Shown: positions 1-6,595, counted from the first letter of the stretch. The stretch is 7,991 bases of DNA from DASQJL01 sp035689165 (GCA_035689165.1 DASSLZ010000211.1:1-7991); one strand, 5' to 3'. The notes: generated from the letters alone by a model not told the origin. Numbers and translations are program-made.

Positions 1-1517
1 TCCCATTCGCTGAAGCGTCCGGCGAGGAAGATGTCGCGTTCCAGGAGCCAGGCGCGGATGTGCTCCACCCGCTCCCTCCGCTCGTGGTCGTAGATCACGT
101 AGGCGTACGGCAGGTCGGCCTGGCACGCCGTCCAGATCGGATCGTCGTCGCCGACCAGACCCACCCGGCGGCAGTCCGCGATGCAGCGCTCGGTCAGCGC
201 GTCGCCGTCCAGCGGGAGCGGATGATCGCCCGAATAGGTGATCTCGCAGGTGAGGCCGAAGCCTCCCGGCGGGTTGCAGTGGGGACTGGCGTTTCCCTGC
301 ACGAAGATCCGGTGGAAGACCGTGTCCTCGGGATAGTAGATCCAATGCTTCTCGGTCAGGTCGGGCCGGCCGACGCCGAGATTCACGCAGCGCACGGAGA
401 GATGGCGAAGGCCGGCGGCCGCGTCGCGCACCGCCGCCGGCGCCTCGGGCCCGAGGAGCCGCACCAGGCGCGGCAGTGGAATCGTGCTGATCAGGGTCTC
501 GTACTCCACCGTGGAACCGTCGCTGAGCCAGGCCATGCGCTTCGAGGGGCAGAGACGCACGGCCTCGGTCTCGAGGCGCAGGTCGGCGCGCAGCCGCGGC
601 AGGAATCCGTCCATCAGGGCCTGGAACCCGCCGCGCAGCGGATAGCCGAACCGCGCGTTCGGACCCATCGGCTTGGGCACCGTGGAGAGCGCCCCGTCGA
701 TCATCTCCTCGAGGTCGGGGAGCGGCACGCGGCCGCCCAGCCACGACGTCTCCATCTCACTCAGCGGCACCTTCCAGAGCTTCCGGTTGTAGGGGATCGC
801 GAAGTGCTTGGCGATGCCCGCGCCCCACACGCGATGGATGAACTCCTCGAAATTTCGCGGCTCGCTCCATGGCGCGCCATCGCCCTCGGCGAGCGTCGCG
901 GGCGCGGCGAGCGGCACCTCGGATTCCAGAATTCCGTCGGCGCAGCAGTCCTTCACGTCGCCGACCGGCAGGTGCCCGTTGCCGTTCGCGTTGGCGTGAC
1001 CATTGGAGTGGCCGTTCGCGTGGCCGTTCGCATGACCGTTCGCGTGGCCGTTCGCATGACCGTTCCCGTGGCCGTTCGCAGCATGGCCGTTTCCGTTCCC
1101 TCCGACCGCCGCGCACGCCATCGGCTTCAGCGTCTTGGGGTCGGGGGCCTTCAGAGGGCCGAAGCGCGCCTCGATCGCGCCGATCAGGCATTCCTTGATG
1201 ACCTGGTTCGGCAGGCCGTACAGCGCGCCCTGGAACGGATAGCGCGTGTGGACGCCCTTGCTGTAGATCCACGCCTCCCGCTCCTGCCAGTGGACGTTGT
1301 CCCCCAGGAGGAGGCGGTAGAGATCGTGAACGTAGGGATCGTTGGAGAACATGATGTGGCCGGCGTGATCGAAGGTGAAGCCGCCGGAGACGATCGAGCG
1401 GCAGCAGCCGCCCACCGTCGGTTCGCGCTCCACCAGGACGGCCTCGTCGCCAAGCGTCAGGGCGGCCGAGAGCCCCGTCGGTCCGGCTCCCAGGACGACC
1501 GCGGTGCGGGGCGTCAC
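1..1517 (-). CDS. FAD-dependent oxidoreductase, UDP-galactopyranose mutase/amine-oxidase-like, 3' end beyond window
   Basis: The frame is open from a GTG at 1517 down to base 1 (505 residues seen), so the C-terminus lies off the left edge. The N-terminus is a Rossmann FAD/NAD-binding fold: G10-A-G-P-T-G15, then acidic E30 ending strand 2, then the G36-G-C-C-R40 loop. A segment resembling the 'HxGxH' region of UDP-galactopyranose mutases follows (D-H-A-G-H-I-M-F). The I-P-Y-N-R-K-L-W motif (residues 241-248) and the C-terminal FAD-contact motif G500-R-F-S-E-W505 also fit this superfamily. Residues 141-182 are an Asn-Gly-His repeat, part of an insertion of roughly 80-100 residues before N222-F-E-E-F. 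The start overlaps the glycosyltransferase stop by four bases and has a GGTGAGG ribosome binding site. Likely role (inferred from family and neighbour): a flavin-dependent step on a nucleotide sugar or isoprenoid-type substrate for surface glycans. True mutase activity is not shown. Protoporphyrinogen-oxidase-like or desaturase chemistry is the alternative. Confidence 0.85.
   Translation of the reverse strand, partial: MTPRTAVVLGAGPTGLSAALTLGDEAVLVEREPTVGGCCRSIVSGGFTFDHAGHIMFSNDPYVHDLYRLLLGDNVHWQEREAWIYSKGVHTRYPFQGALYGLPNQVIKECLIGAIEARFGPLKAPDPKTLKPMACAAVGGNGNGHAANGHGNGHANGHANGHANGHANGHSNGHANANGNGHLPVGDVKDCCADGILESEVPLAAPATLAEGDGAPWSEPRNFEEFIHRVWGAGIAKHFAIPYNRKLWKVPLSEMETSWLGGRVPLPDLEEMIDGALSTVPKPMGPNARFGYPLRGGFQALMDGFLPRLRADLRLETEAVRLCPSKRMAWLSDGSTVEYETLISTIPLPRLVRLLGPEAPAAVRDAAAGLRHLSVRCVNLGVGRPDLTEKHWIYYPEDTVFHRIFVQGNASPHCNPPGGFGLTCEITYSGDHPLPLDGDALTERCIADCRRVGLVGDDDPIWTACQADLPYAYVIYDHERRERVEHIRAWLLERDIFLAGRFSEW
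972..1097 (-). repeat. In-frame 12-base tandem repeat coding for Asn-Gly-His units
   Basis: Within the FAD oxidoreductase (residues 141-182) a degenerate 12-base unit repeats. On the plus strand it alternates between gtggccgttcgc and atgaccgttcgc, giving a 24-base higher-order period around 1015-1080. The translation holds nine N-G-H triplets ending at His145, 150, 154, 158, 162, 166, 170, 174 and 182, mostly separated by single Ala, Gly or Ser residues. The middle units are nearly identical and the edges diverge, as expected for growth by slippage or unequal recombination. Confidence 0.9.
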
Positions 1518-2674
1518 GCGATCGACCTCACCGAGGCGGCCGGATAGGCCGGCGCCTCGCGGTAGGCCGAATCGCCGGCGACGCGGCGCAGGATGGCGTC
1601 CATCCGGTCCACCGTCTCGTCCCACGACGTCCGGGCGAGCACCTCGCGGGCCAGCGCGCGCCGGGACGCCCGCTCGGCCTCGGTCTGAGAGAGCGCGCGC
1701 TCGCACGCCTGGAGAAATCCTTCCGGGCCGTCGCCCAGGAAAACGATGTCGCGGTACGGCTCGGCCACGTCCTCGATCGAGGTGCTGACGATGGGACGGT
1801 CGGCGGCCATGTACTCGAGCACCTTCGTCGGGCTGATGAACCGCGTCGCGTCGTTCTTGGCGAACGGCATGATGCAGACGTCCCACCCCGCCAGGTAGCC
1901 GGGCAGATCGTGATAGGGCTGCTGTCCCATGTAGCGGAGATTCGCTCCCCACGGGAGCGCGGAGCGCTCGATCTTCGCCACCGGGCCCACCATGACGAAC
2001 GTCCACTGGGGCCGCTCGGCCGCGAGGTGGCGCAGGATGTCGAGATCCATGCGCTCATCGATGACCCCGAAGAAGCCGAAGCGCGGATGCGGGAGGCGCG
2101 CCTGCTCGCGCGCGTCGGGAATCGATCCGGCGCTCGCGAAGTGCTTCACGTCGACGCTGCTCGGGAAGCAATGGACGTACGGGTGGAGCCGCTGCTTGGC
2201 GCGGTAGAGGCTGGGCCCGCCCGTGAACACGGCATCGGCGCACTCGAACAGCTCGTGCTCGCGCTCCTGGATCCCGGCGGGGGCATGCAGGAAGTGCGAG
2301 AGCTCGTCCATGCAGTCGTAGACGATCGCCGCGGGGTTGAGCCCCTGCGCCACCGACACCGCCATCGGGGTGTAGAGCCAGGCCACGAAGCGCTCGTAGC
2401 CTTCGCGCTCGAGGAACCGCGAAAGCTGCGCGCTCAGGATCCGCTCCTGGCGCGGGCCGAAGCCCGGGCCCTCGACCGGAAGAGGAGGCTGGACGACGCG
2501 GACGCGGGGAGCGACGCGCATGACTTCGAGTCCCGCGACGGCGCTGCTCGTCACCGGCTCCTCCACGAAGAGGACGTCCCGGCGCTCGGCGAGGCGCGTC
2601 ATGATGTGGTGTGGCCGCTGGAACACCGAGTTCCAGCGCAGGTGCGAGAAGACGACGACGGGGGTGTATTCCAT
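1514..2674 (-). CDS. GT-B family glycosyltransferase (GT4/TuaH-like)
   Basis: A 386-residue cytoplasmic protein with no signal peptide. The N-terminal acceptor domain opens V-V-V-F-S-H-L-R-W (residues 6-14) and Q19-R-P-H-H-I, typical of glycosyltransferases acting on surface polysaccharides. It continues with Y119-D-C-M-D-E (a common 'YDxxDE' segment). The C-terminal donor domain begins near F199-G-F-F-G-V and carries the GT-B nucleotide-sugar motif S281-P-T-K-V-L-E287-Y-M-A, followed by P294-I-V-S-T. In this motif the glutamate normally contacts the donor. The ATG at 2674 has GGAG nine bases upstream, and no better start is seen. The gene ends TGA overlapping the GTG of the FAD oxidoreductase, so the two are almost certainly co-translated. 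It probably transfers a sugar from a nucleotide donor in capsule, exopolysaccharide or cell-wall glycan synthesis. Donor and acceptor cannot be read from sequence. The last ~20 residues are a low-complexity tail. Confidence 0.88.
   Translation of the reverse strand: MEYTPVVVFSHLRWNSVFQRPHHIMTRLAERRDVLFVEEPVTSSAVAGLEVMRVAPRVRVVQPPLPVEGPGFGPRQERILSAQLSRFLEREGYERFVAWLYTPMAVSVAQGLNPAAIVYDCMDELSHFLHAPAGIQEREHELFECADAVFTGGPSLYRAKQRLHPYVHCFPSSVDVKHFASAGSIPDAREQARLPHPRFGFFGVIDERMDLDILRHLAAERPQWTFVMVGPVAKIERSALPWGANLRYMGQQPYHDLPGYLAGWDVCIMPFAKNDATRFISPTKVLEYMAADRPIVSTSIEDVAEPYRDIVFLGDGPEGFLQACERALSQTEAERASRRALAREVLARTSWDETVDRMDAILRRVAGDSAYREAPAYPAASVRSIA
1526..1532 (-). promoter_or_regulatory. Ribosome binding site fixing the GTG start of the FAD oxidoreductase
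   Basis: On the minus strand this reads GGTGAGG, with GAGG eight bases before the GTG at 1517. It lies inside the 3' end of the glycosyltransferase gene. It supports a GTG start that shares GTGA with the upstream TGA stop, the usual layout for translational coupling. Confidence 0.6.
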
Positions 2675-2812
2675 GGGAGCGATCTCCGGCGAAACGAGTC
2701 CGATTGCGGCGTGGCCCGGTGCAGATGCGGCGACTGGGCAGCAGCTTCCATGCCACGCTGAAAACCGGAGAATCGCGCTGTCTTCGTGAGTTCCGGGAGG
2801 GACGACGACGCC

Positions 2813-2875
2813 CGAAGCGCGCCGGACCGAAGGGCTTACAAAACCGTGGTCCTCTTTACACGCCGGCGCGCTTCG
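2813..2875. repeat. 13-base perfect inverted repeat in the gap between two minus-strand genes
   Basis: Arms cgaagcgcgccgg (2813-2825) and ccggcgcgcttcg (2863-2875) are exact reverse complements around a 37-base, more A/T-rich centre. A second short stem, ggacc (2824-2828) with ggtcc (2848-2852), shares bases with the outer stem, so the two folds compete. It begins 19 bases after the stop of the exported helical protein and lies 138 bases before the glycosyltransferase ATG. It could be a transcript-ending or 3'-protecting hairpin of the former, or a regulatory element for the latter. No T-run follows, so it is not a classical intrinsic terminator. The rest of the 2675-2894 gap shows no other gene or clear promoter. 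Confidence 0.6.
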
Positions 2876-2894
2876 CGGTACTTCCCTTGCTGCG

Positions 2895-3641
2895 CTACGG
2901 GGTCCTGGCGAGCGCCTCGATGCGGTCCTGCGCTTCGCTCAGCGCCTGGAGCAGCGCGCGGGAACAATCCTGGACCTGGACCAAGTCGCGGACGCGGTCG
3001 CTCGAGAGCACGGGATCGGCGGCCAGCCGTCCCAGGGCCGTCACGATGCCGCGCAGCTCGTCGCGCGAGAGATCCATGTCGCGGGACATCTCGTCCAGCC
3101 CGCGCGCCGCGGGCTTCTCGATCATCCACGCGTGCGCCTCACGGGCGTGCTTGTCCGCGAGATCGAGAGCGGCGACCAGCTCGCCCTGGCGCCCCTCCAG
3201 CCGCTGCCGCTCCGTCGACACGACCGAGTCCGCCCCGGCCGGCGTCGCCTCCGCGATCCGCCGCACCGACGCGTGCAGCGTCGTGAGCTCGCGCGCGACG
3301 GTACCGATCTCGTCGCCGAACTGCTGGATCGCTATCCCCTGGGCGTCGCCGGGCTTGATCCCCGGGTCGCTCGCGATGGTGCTCATCCGGCGCTCCGCGT
3401 CCTGAAGACGGTCGCACATCTGCTCGATGGCCTTGTTCGCGTCGCGCAGCTCGAGGCGCGTCTTGTGGTGCGCCATCCAATCCGAGAACTCCTCGGTCGA
3501 GATCATGAACTGGTCGACGCGGCTCAGGAACAGAGCCGGCGCGGGCGACGGCGTCGCGGGCGACGGTTCCTTCCCCAGCGCGGGCGCCGCGATCACGACA
3601 ACGGCCGCGAGGAGCGATACCGTGAGGATGATCGATTTCAT
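2895..3641 (-). CDS. Exported alpha-helical protein of unknown function
   Basis: 248 residues; I do not recognise a family. Residues 1-23 form a clear signal peptide: K2, a hydrophobic stretch from I4 to A19, and a likely cleavage after A21-L-G23. A short Ser/Pro/Ala-rich linker follows (residues 25-37). The mature part looks almost wholly helical and charged, rich in Arg, Asp, Glu, Leu and Ala. It has heptad-like stretches (about 60-92, 105-135, 140-172 and 186-246) broken by G94/P97-G and T133-P-A-G, suggesting a helical bundle or coiled coil in the periplasm. There are two cysteines after the signal peptide (C76, C226). The ATG at 3641 has a strong AGGGGGAG site five bases upstream; the open frame continues upstream but the extension is Arg/Pro-rich and not credible. 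It is divergent from tnaA. It may act in cell-envelope stress or scaffolding, but nothing in the sequence proves that. Confidence 0.8.
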   Translation of the reverse strand: MKSIILTVSLLAAVVVIAAPALGKEPSPATPSPAPALFLSRVDQFMISTEEFSDWMAHHKTRLELRDANKAIEQMCDRLQDAERRMSTIASDPGIKPGDAQGIAIQQFGDEIGTVARELTTLHASVRRIAEATPAGADSVVSTERQRLEGRQGELVAALDLADKHAREAHAWMIEKPAARGLDEMSRDMDLSRDELRGIVTALGRLAADPVLSSDRVRDLVQVQDCSRALLQALSEAQDRIEALARTP

Positions 3642-3654
3642 GGCTCCCCCTTTC

Positions 3655-3672
3655 GGGCCGCGTGCGCGGCCC
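3655..3672. promoter_or_regulatory. 18-base palindrome next to a ribosome binding site
   Basis: The arms gggccgcg and cgcggccc are perfect reverse complements with two bases between them. The palindrome sits four bases upstream (minus strand) of the GGGGGAG ribosome binding site of the exported helical protein. In DNA it could be a dimeric repressor site; in RNA a stem of seven to eight G:C-rich pairs directly before the ribosome site. Function is inferred from position only. Confidence 0.4.
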
Positions 3673-3815
3673 CTTGCGGCAGGATGGAACTGCAACCGCC
3701 GTGCCGCCTCCCGACTGGCGGGACGGGGTCTCCGTGGTTCCGGCAACGCGCGTCCCGCGAAGCGCTTGGGGAAGGCGCCGCTCCGTGAGGTGGCGCCGGT
3801 GCCGCTGCCGCGGGT

Positions 3816-3896
3816 GCCTCGGTCCTGACACGCTGGCAGGCCGGCCACGAGCGACCTGCCACCACCTTCCGCGCGTGCAGGTCAGCGGACCGAGGC
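3816..3896. promoter_or_regulatory. Nested inverted repeat upstream of tnaA, possible leader RNA structure or operator
   Basis: An outer 10-base perfect stem pairs gcctcggtcc (3816-3825) with ggaccgaggc (3887-3896). Inside it, in order, tgac (3826-3829) pairs with gtca (3881-3884), acgc (3830-3833) with gcgt (3873-3876), and tggcagg (3834-3840) with cctgcca (3855-3861) around a 14-base loop. This gives 25 pairs in about 81 bases, with all bulges on the 3' side. It ends 64 bases before the tnaA ATG, where an untranslated leader would lie. GC-rich DNA makes chance stems common, but four collinear nested stems are less expected. Confidence 0.4.
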
Positions 3897-3960
3897 CGGA
3901 GCCGCGCCGCTACCAAGGGACCATGTCGCACGGGCGTCCGGCTCCGTTATGGTGGAGGGG

Positions 3961-5358
3961 ATGCGATTCCCAGCCGAGCCGTTCCGGATCAAGGTGGTCG
4001 AGCCGCTCCGCTACGTATCGCGCGAGGAGCGCGAGGAGCTCCTCGAGAAGGCGGGCCTCAACCTGTTCGCGGTCCCGGCCGACTCGATCTACATCGACCT
4101 GCTCACCGATTCGGGCACGTCCGCCATGAGCGACGCCCAGTGGGCGGGGCTCATGGTGGGCGACGAGTCGTATGCCGGGAGCAAGAACTTCTACCGCCTC
4201 GAGCGCACCGTGCGCGAGCTCACCGGCTACAAGCACGTGATTCCGACGCACCAGGGCCGTATGGCCGAACACCTCCTCTTCTCATCGGTGCTGAAACCCG
4301 GCCAGATCGTTCCCAACAACAGCCATTTCGACACGACCCGCGCGAACGTCGAGGCGCAGGGCGCCGAGGCGCTCGACCTGGTCATCCCGGAAGGACAGGA
4401 CCCCGACGCCGACCACCCCTTCAAGGGGAACATGGACGTCGCCCGGCTCGAGCGCCTGCTGAACGAGGAAGGCCGCGCGAAGGTCCCCCTGGTGATGCTC
4501 ACCGTCACGAACAACTCGGGGGGCGGACAGCCGGTCTCGCTCGCGAACGTGCGCGCGGTGCGCGAGGTCTGCGACCGCCACGGCGTGCCGCTCTTCCTGG
4601 ACGCCTGCCGCTTCGCCGAGAACGCGTGGTTCATCCAGGAGCGCGAGCCGGGGTGCGCCGGCAAGTCGGTCCGCCAGATCGCGCGGGAGATGTTCGACAG
4701 CGCCGCGGGCTGCACGATGAGCGCGAAGAAGGACGGGCTCGTGAACATCGGCGGCTTCCTGGCGTTCCAGGCGGACGCGCTCGAAAGCACCGTCACGAAC
4801 CTGCTCCTGCGCGTCGAGGGGTTCCCCACGTACGGGGGGCTGGCCGGGCGCGACCTGGAGGGGATGGCACGAGGGCTGGTCGAAGTGCTCGAGGAGGACT
4901 ACCTGGGCTTTCGCATCCACCAGGTGCGCGAGCTGGGAGCGATGCTGATGGAAGGCGGCGTGCCGATCGTCAAGCCGGTCGGCGGCCACGCGGTCTACAT
5001 CGACGCGCGGCGCTTCCTCCCCCACGTGCCGCAATCGCGCTTTCCGGGGCAGGCCCTGGTCGTCGCCCTCTATCGCGACTACGGGATCCGCGGCGTGGAG
5101 GTGGGAAGCCTCATGTTCGGCCACAAGGATCCCACGACGGGCGAAGACGTCTTCCCCAGGCTGGACCTGGTCCGGCTGGCCGTGCCGCGGCGGGTCTACA
5201 CCTACGAGCAGATGCGCTACGTCGCCCAGTCGGTGGTGGAGATCTACCGGAAGCGGGAGACGCTGCACGGCCTGCGCCTCGTCTACGAGGCCCCGGTGCT
5301 CCGGCACTTCACCGCGCGCCTCGCCCCCGTCCAGCCGGAGCCCGCCCCTACCCGATAG
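3961..5358 (+). CDS. tnaA: Tryptophanase (tryptophan indole-lyase), PLP-dependent beta-eliminating lyase
   Basis: 465 residues, full family length. The enzyme splits L-tryptophan into indole, pyruvate and ammonia in the cytoplasm. Landmarks with ATG 3961 as residue 1: F8-R-I near the N-terminus, D47-L-L-T-D-S-G-T, Y71, T96-H-Q-G-R100, N185, D214 and R217 (cofactor contacts), and M253-S-A-K-K257-D with K257 the expected PLP-binding lysine. Overall it resembles tyrosine phenol-lyase closely, with nearly matching numbering. However, the residues that separate the two enzymes are of tryptophanase type: Asp124 where phenol-lyase has Thr124, Val381 where it has the phenol-binding Arg381, and His449 in L-R-H-F-T-A-R where it has Phe448. 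Start: ATG 3961 matches the family N-terminus (M-R-F-P-A-E-P-F-R), but GGAGG is only two bases away; in-frame ATG 3949 or GTG 3952 are alternatives. One oddity is Met101 after T-H-Q-G-R, where relatives usually have Gly. No separate TnaC-like leader gene or tryptophan permease is visible. The phytase-like gene follows after 53 bases. Confidence 0.9.
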   Translation: MRFPAEPFRIKVVEPLRYVSREEREELLEKAGLNLFAVPADSIYIDLLTDSGTSAMSDAQWAGLMVGDESYAGSKNFYRLERTVRELTGYKHVIPTHQGRMAEHLLFSSVLKPGQIVPNNSHFDTTRANVEAQGAEALDLVIPEGQDPDADHPFKGNMDVARLERLLNEEGRAKVPLVMLTVTNNSGGGQPVSLANVRAVREVCDRHGVPLFLDACRFAENAWFIQEREPGCAGKSVRQIAREMFDSAAGCTMSAKKDGLVNIGGFLAFQADALESTVTNLLLRVEGFPTYGGLAGRDLEGMARGLVEVLEEDYLGFRIHQVRELGAMLMEGGVPIVKPVGGHAVYIDARRFLPHVPQSRFPGQALVVALYRDYGIRGVEVGSLMFGHKDPTTGEDVFPRLDLVRLAVPRRVYTYEQMRYVAQSVVEIYRKRETLHGLRLVYEAPVLRHFTARLAPVQPEPAPTR

Positions 5359-5411
5359 GACGTCGCTTCTCGGCTGGATTCCGGGGCGCCGCGGCCCCAT
5401 GCTCATCCTCC

Positions 5412-6566
5412 ATGCGTCTCGCTCTCATGCTCGCCCTCGCGATCCCCGTTCTCGCCCCGCTCTCCGGCGTCTCCTGCGCCGCCGCCGCCAAGACGTCGAA
5501 GGATCCGCTGGCCTCGGGCGCCCTCCGCGCCACCGCCGTCGGCCGGTACGACTTCGAGTCCGCCGACTCCCGGATGGACACGCCCGATCCCTCGGCCGAT
5601 CCGACCCTAACTCCCGAGGAGCTGAGCGGCCTGGTGCGGATCGAGGGGGACCGCTACTTCGCGATCGGCGACGCGCACGCCACCGTGCACGCGATGACGA
5701 TCACGGTGGACCCGCGCACCGGAGCGGTGCGGAAGGCTTCCTTCGACGCGCCGATCCTCCTGCGGGACATCCCCGGCTCGCGCCTGCCCGAGCCCGCGAT
5801 GGCCGAGGATCGCGAGGGAATCACGTACGACCCCGTCACGAAAGAGATCCTGATCGCAAACGAGCAGACGGGAGCGGACAAGCGGTGGCCGTCGATCGAG
5901 CGGTACGGGATGGACGGAAAGACCGTGGCGGTGCTGCGCGTGGATGCGGACCCCGCGCTCGCCCCCTTCCTGCACGTGCGGCTCAACCGGGGATTCGAGT
6001 CGATCTCGCGCGCCGAGGACGGGAGCTACTGGACGGCGAACGAGGATGCCCTCCTCGTGGACGGTCCGGCCGCGTCCGATTCCGCCGGCGCCGAGGTCCG
6101 GCTGCTGCACCTGGACGCGGGCCTCCATCCGGTGGCGCAGTTCGTCTATCCCCTCGATCCCTGGTCCCGGAAGATCCGGAATCCCTCGATCGTCTCGGGC
6201 AAGGAGATCAGCGGCTTGAGCGAGCTGGTGGCGCTGCCCGGCGGGCGGCTGCTCGCCCTCGAGCGGGCGTTCGGCGGCGACATCGGCGGCTATGCGAGCT
6301 TGCGAAGCCGGCTCTATGTCGTCGACCTCGCCGGCGCGACCGATGTGTCGACGCCCGAGTACCGGGACGGGCTCGCCGGAAAACGCTACCGCCCGGCGCG
6401 GAAGACGCTCCTCTGGGAGGAGGGATGGGGTCTCACCAATTCCAATTTCGAGGGGATGGCGCTGGGCCCGGAGCTCGCGGACGGAAGCCGCCTGCTCCTC
6501 CTGATCGCGGACAACAACGGCGGCTCCGCCCAGGCGCTCTTCACCCTTCGGCTTCGAAAGCGCTGA
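5412..6566 (+). CDS. Exported esterase-like/phytase-like domain protein
   Basis: 384 residues. Residues 1-26 form a signal peptide (R2, hydrophobic L3-V20, then C22-A-A-A-A). C22 is not in a proper lipobox, so a soluble secreted protein is more likely than a lipoprotein. The mature part matches the 'esterase-like activity of phytase' beta-propeller family. Seen in order: E70-L-S-G-L-V, Y82-F-A-I-G-D, D133-R-E-G-I-T-Y-D, I148-A-N-E-Q-T, G194-F-E-S-I-S with Y206-W-T-A-N-E, I266-S-G-L-S-E-L-V-A-L-P-G-G-R-L-L-A-L-E-R, and F346-E-G-M-A-L-G-P with I365-A-D-N-N-G-G. Family members are secreted six-bladed-propeller-type proteins annotated as phosphatase/phytase-like; actual substrates are mostly unknown. 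The ATG at 5412 is the first usable start in frame and has no clear Shine-Dalgarno sequence. It may be co-transcribed with tnaA, but no metabolic link is evident. Confidence 0.85.
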   Translation: MRLALMLALAIPVLAPLSGVSCAAAAKTSKDPLASGALRATAVGRYDFESADSRMDTPDPSADPTLTPEELSGLVRIEGDRYFAIGDAHATVHAMTITVDPRTGAVRKASFDAPILLRDIPGSRLPEPAMAEDREGITYDPVTKEILIANEQTGADKRWPSIERYGMDGKTVAVLRVDADPALAPFLHVRLNRGFESISRAEDGSYWTANEDALLVDGPAASDSAGAEVRLLHLDAGLHPVAQFVYPLDPWSRKIRNPSIVSGKEISGLSELVALPGGRLLALERAFGGDIGGYASLRSRLYVVDLAGATDVSTPEYRDGLAGKRYRPARKTLLWEEGWGLTNSNFEGMALGPELADGSRLLLLIADNNGGSAQALFTLRLRKR

Positions 6567-6567
6567 T

Positions 6568-6595
6568 GCGCCCGCGGCGCACGCGCCGCGAGCGC
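6568..6595. terminator. GC-rich hairpin between convergent genes, possible bidirectional terminator
   Basis: Arms cgcggcg (6573-6579) and cgccgcg (6584-6590) pair around loop cacg. An outer gcgc (6568-6571) pairs with gcgc (6592-6595) across one C/A mismatch. It fills most of the 36-base space between the stop of the phytase-like gene and the stop of hsp20. There is no T-run on either strand, so termination by this hairpin alone is uncertain. Confidence 0.45.

Larger units (their letters stand above)
3642..3960. other. Divergent intergenic region between the exported helical protein and tnaA
   Basis: This 319-base stretch must hold the promoters of both flanking genes, since they are transcribed away from each other. 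I see no convincing -35/-10 pair on either strand and no real protein gene; open frames through it are GC-rich shadows. It contains an 18-base palindrome beside the ribosome binding site of the left gene and a nested inverted repeat ahead of tnaA, listed separately. Confidence 0.6.

Noticed and set aside
1015..1085. Repeat block considered as a CRISPR or minisatellite
   Set aside because: Units are 12 bases with no spacers and stay in frame inside a coding region, so it is a coding tandem repeat.
60..1547. Long plus-strand open frame of 495 codons opposite the FAD oxidoreductase
   Set aside because: It is the antisense shadow of a well-recognised Rossmann-fold gene; its product is Arg/Val/Ala-rich with no motif, as is typical in GC-rich DNA.
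3642..3848. N-terminal extension of the exported helical protein to an ATG at 3848
   Set aside because: The extra 69 residues are Arg/Pro/Gly-rich, would bury a good signal peptide, and a strong ribosome site precedes the ATG at 3641.
3923..4129. Short plus-strand frame beginning M-S-H-G with a Trp-Trp pair just before the tnaA start, considered as a TnaC-like leader peptide
   Set aside because: It does not stop before tnaA but runs 68 codons into it, lacks the TnaC Trp...Pro-stop pattern, and the Trp pair comes from the purine-rich ribosome site of tnaA read in another frame.
4140..5411. Upstream extension of the phytase-like frame across tnaA
   Set aside because: It overlaps tnaA in another frame and is Arg/Gly/Pro-rich. 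The signal peptide and domain start only at 5412.
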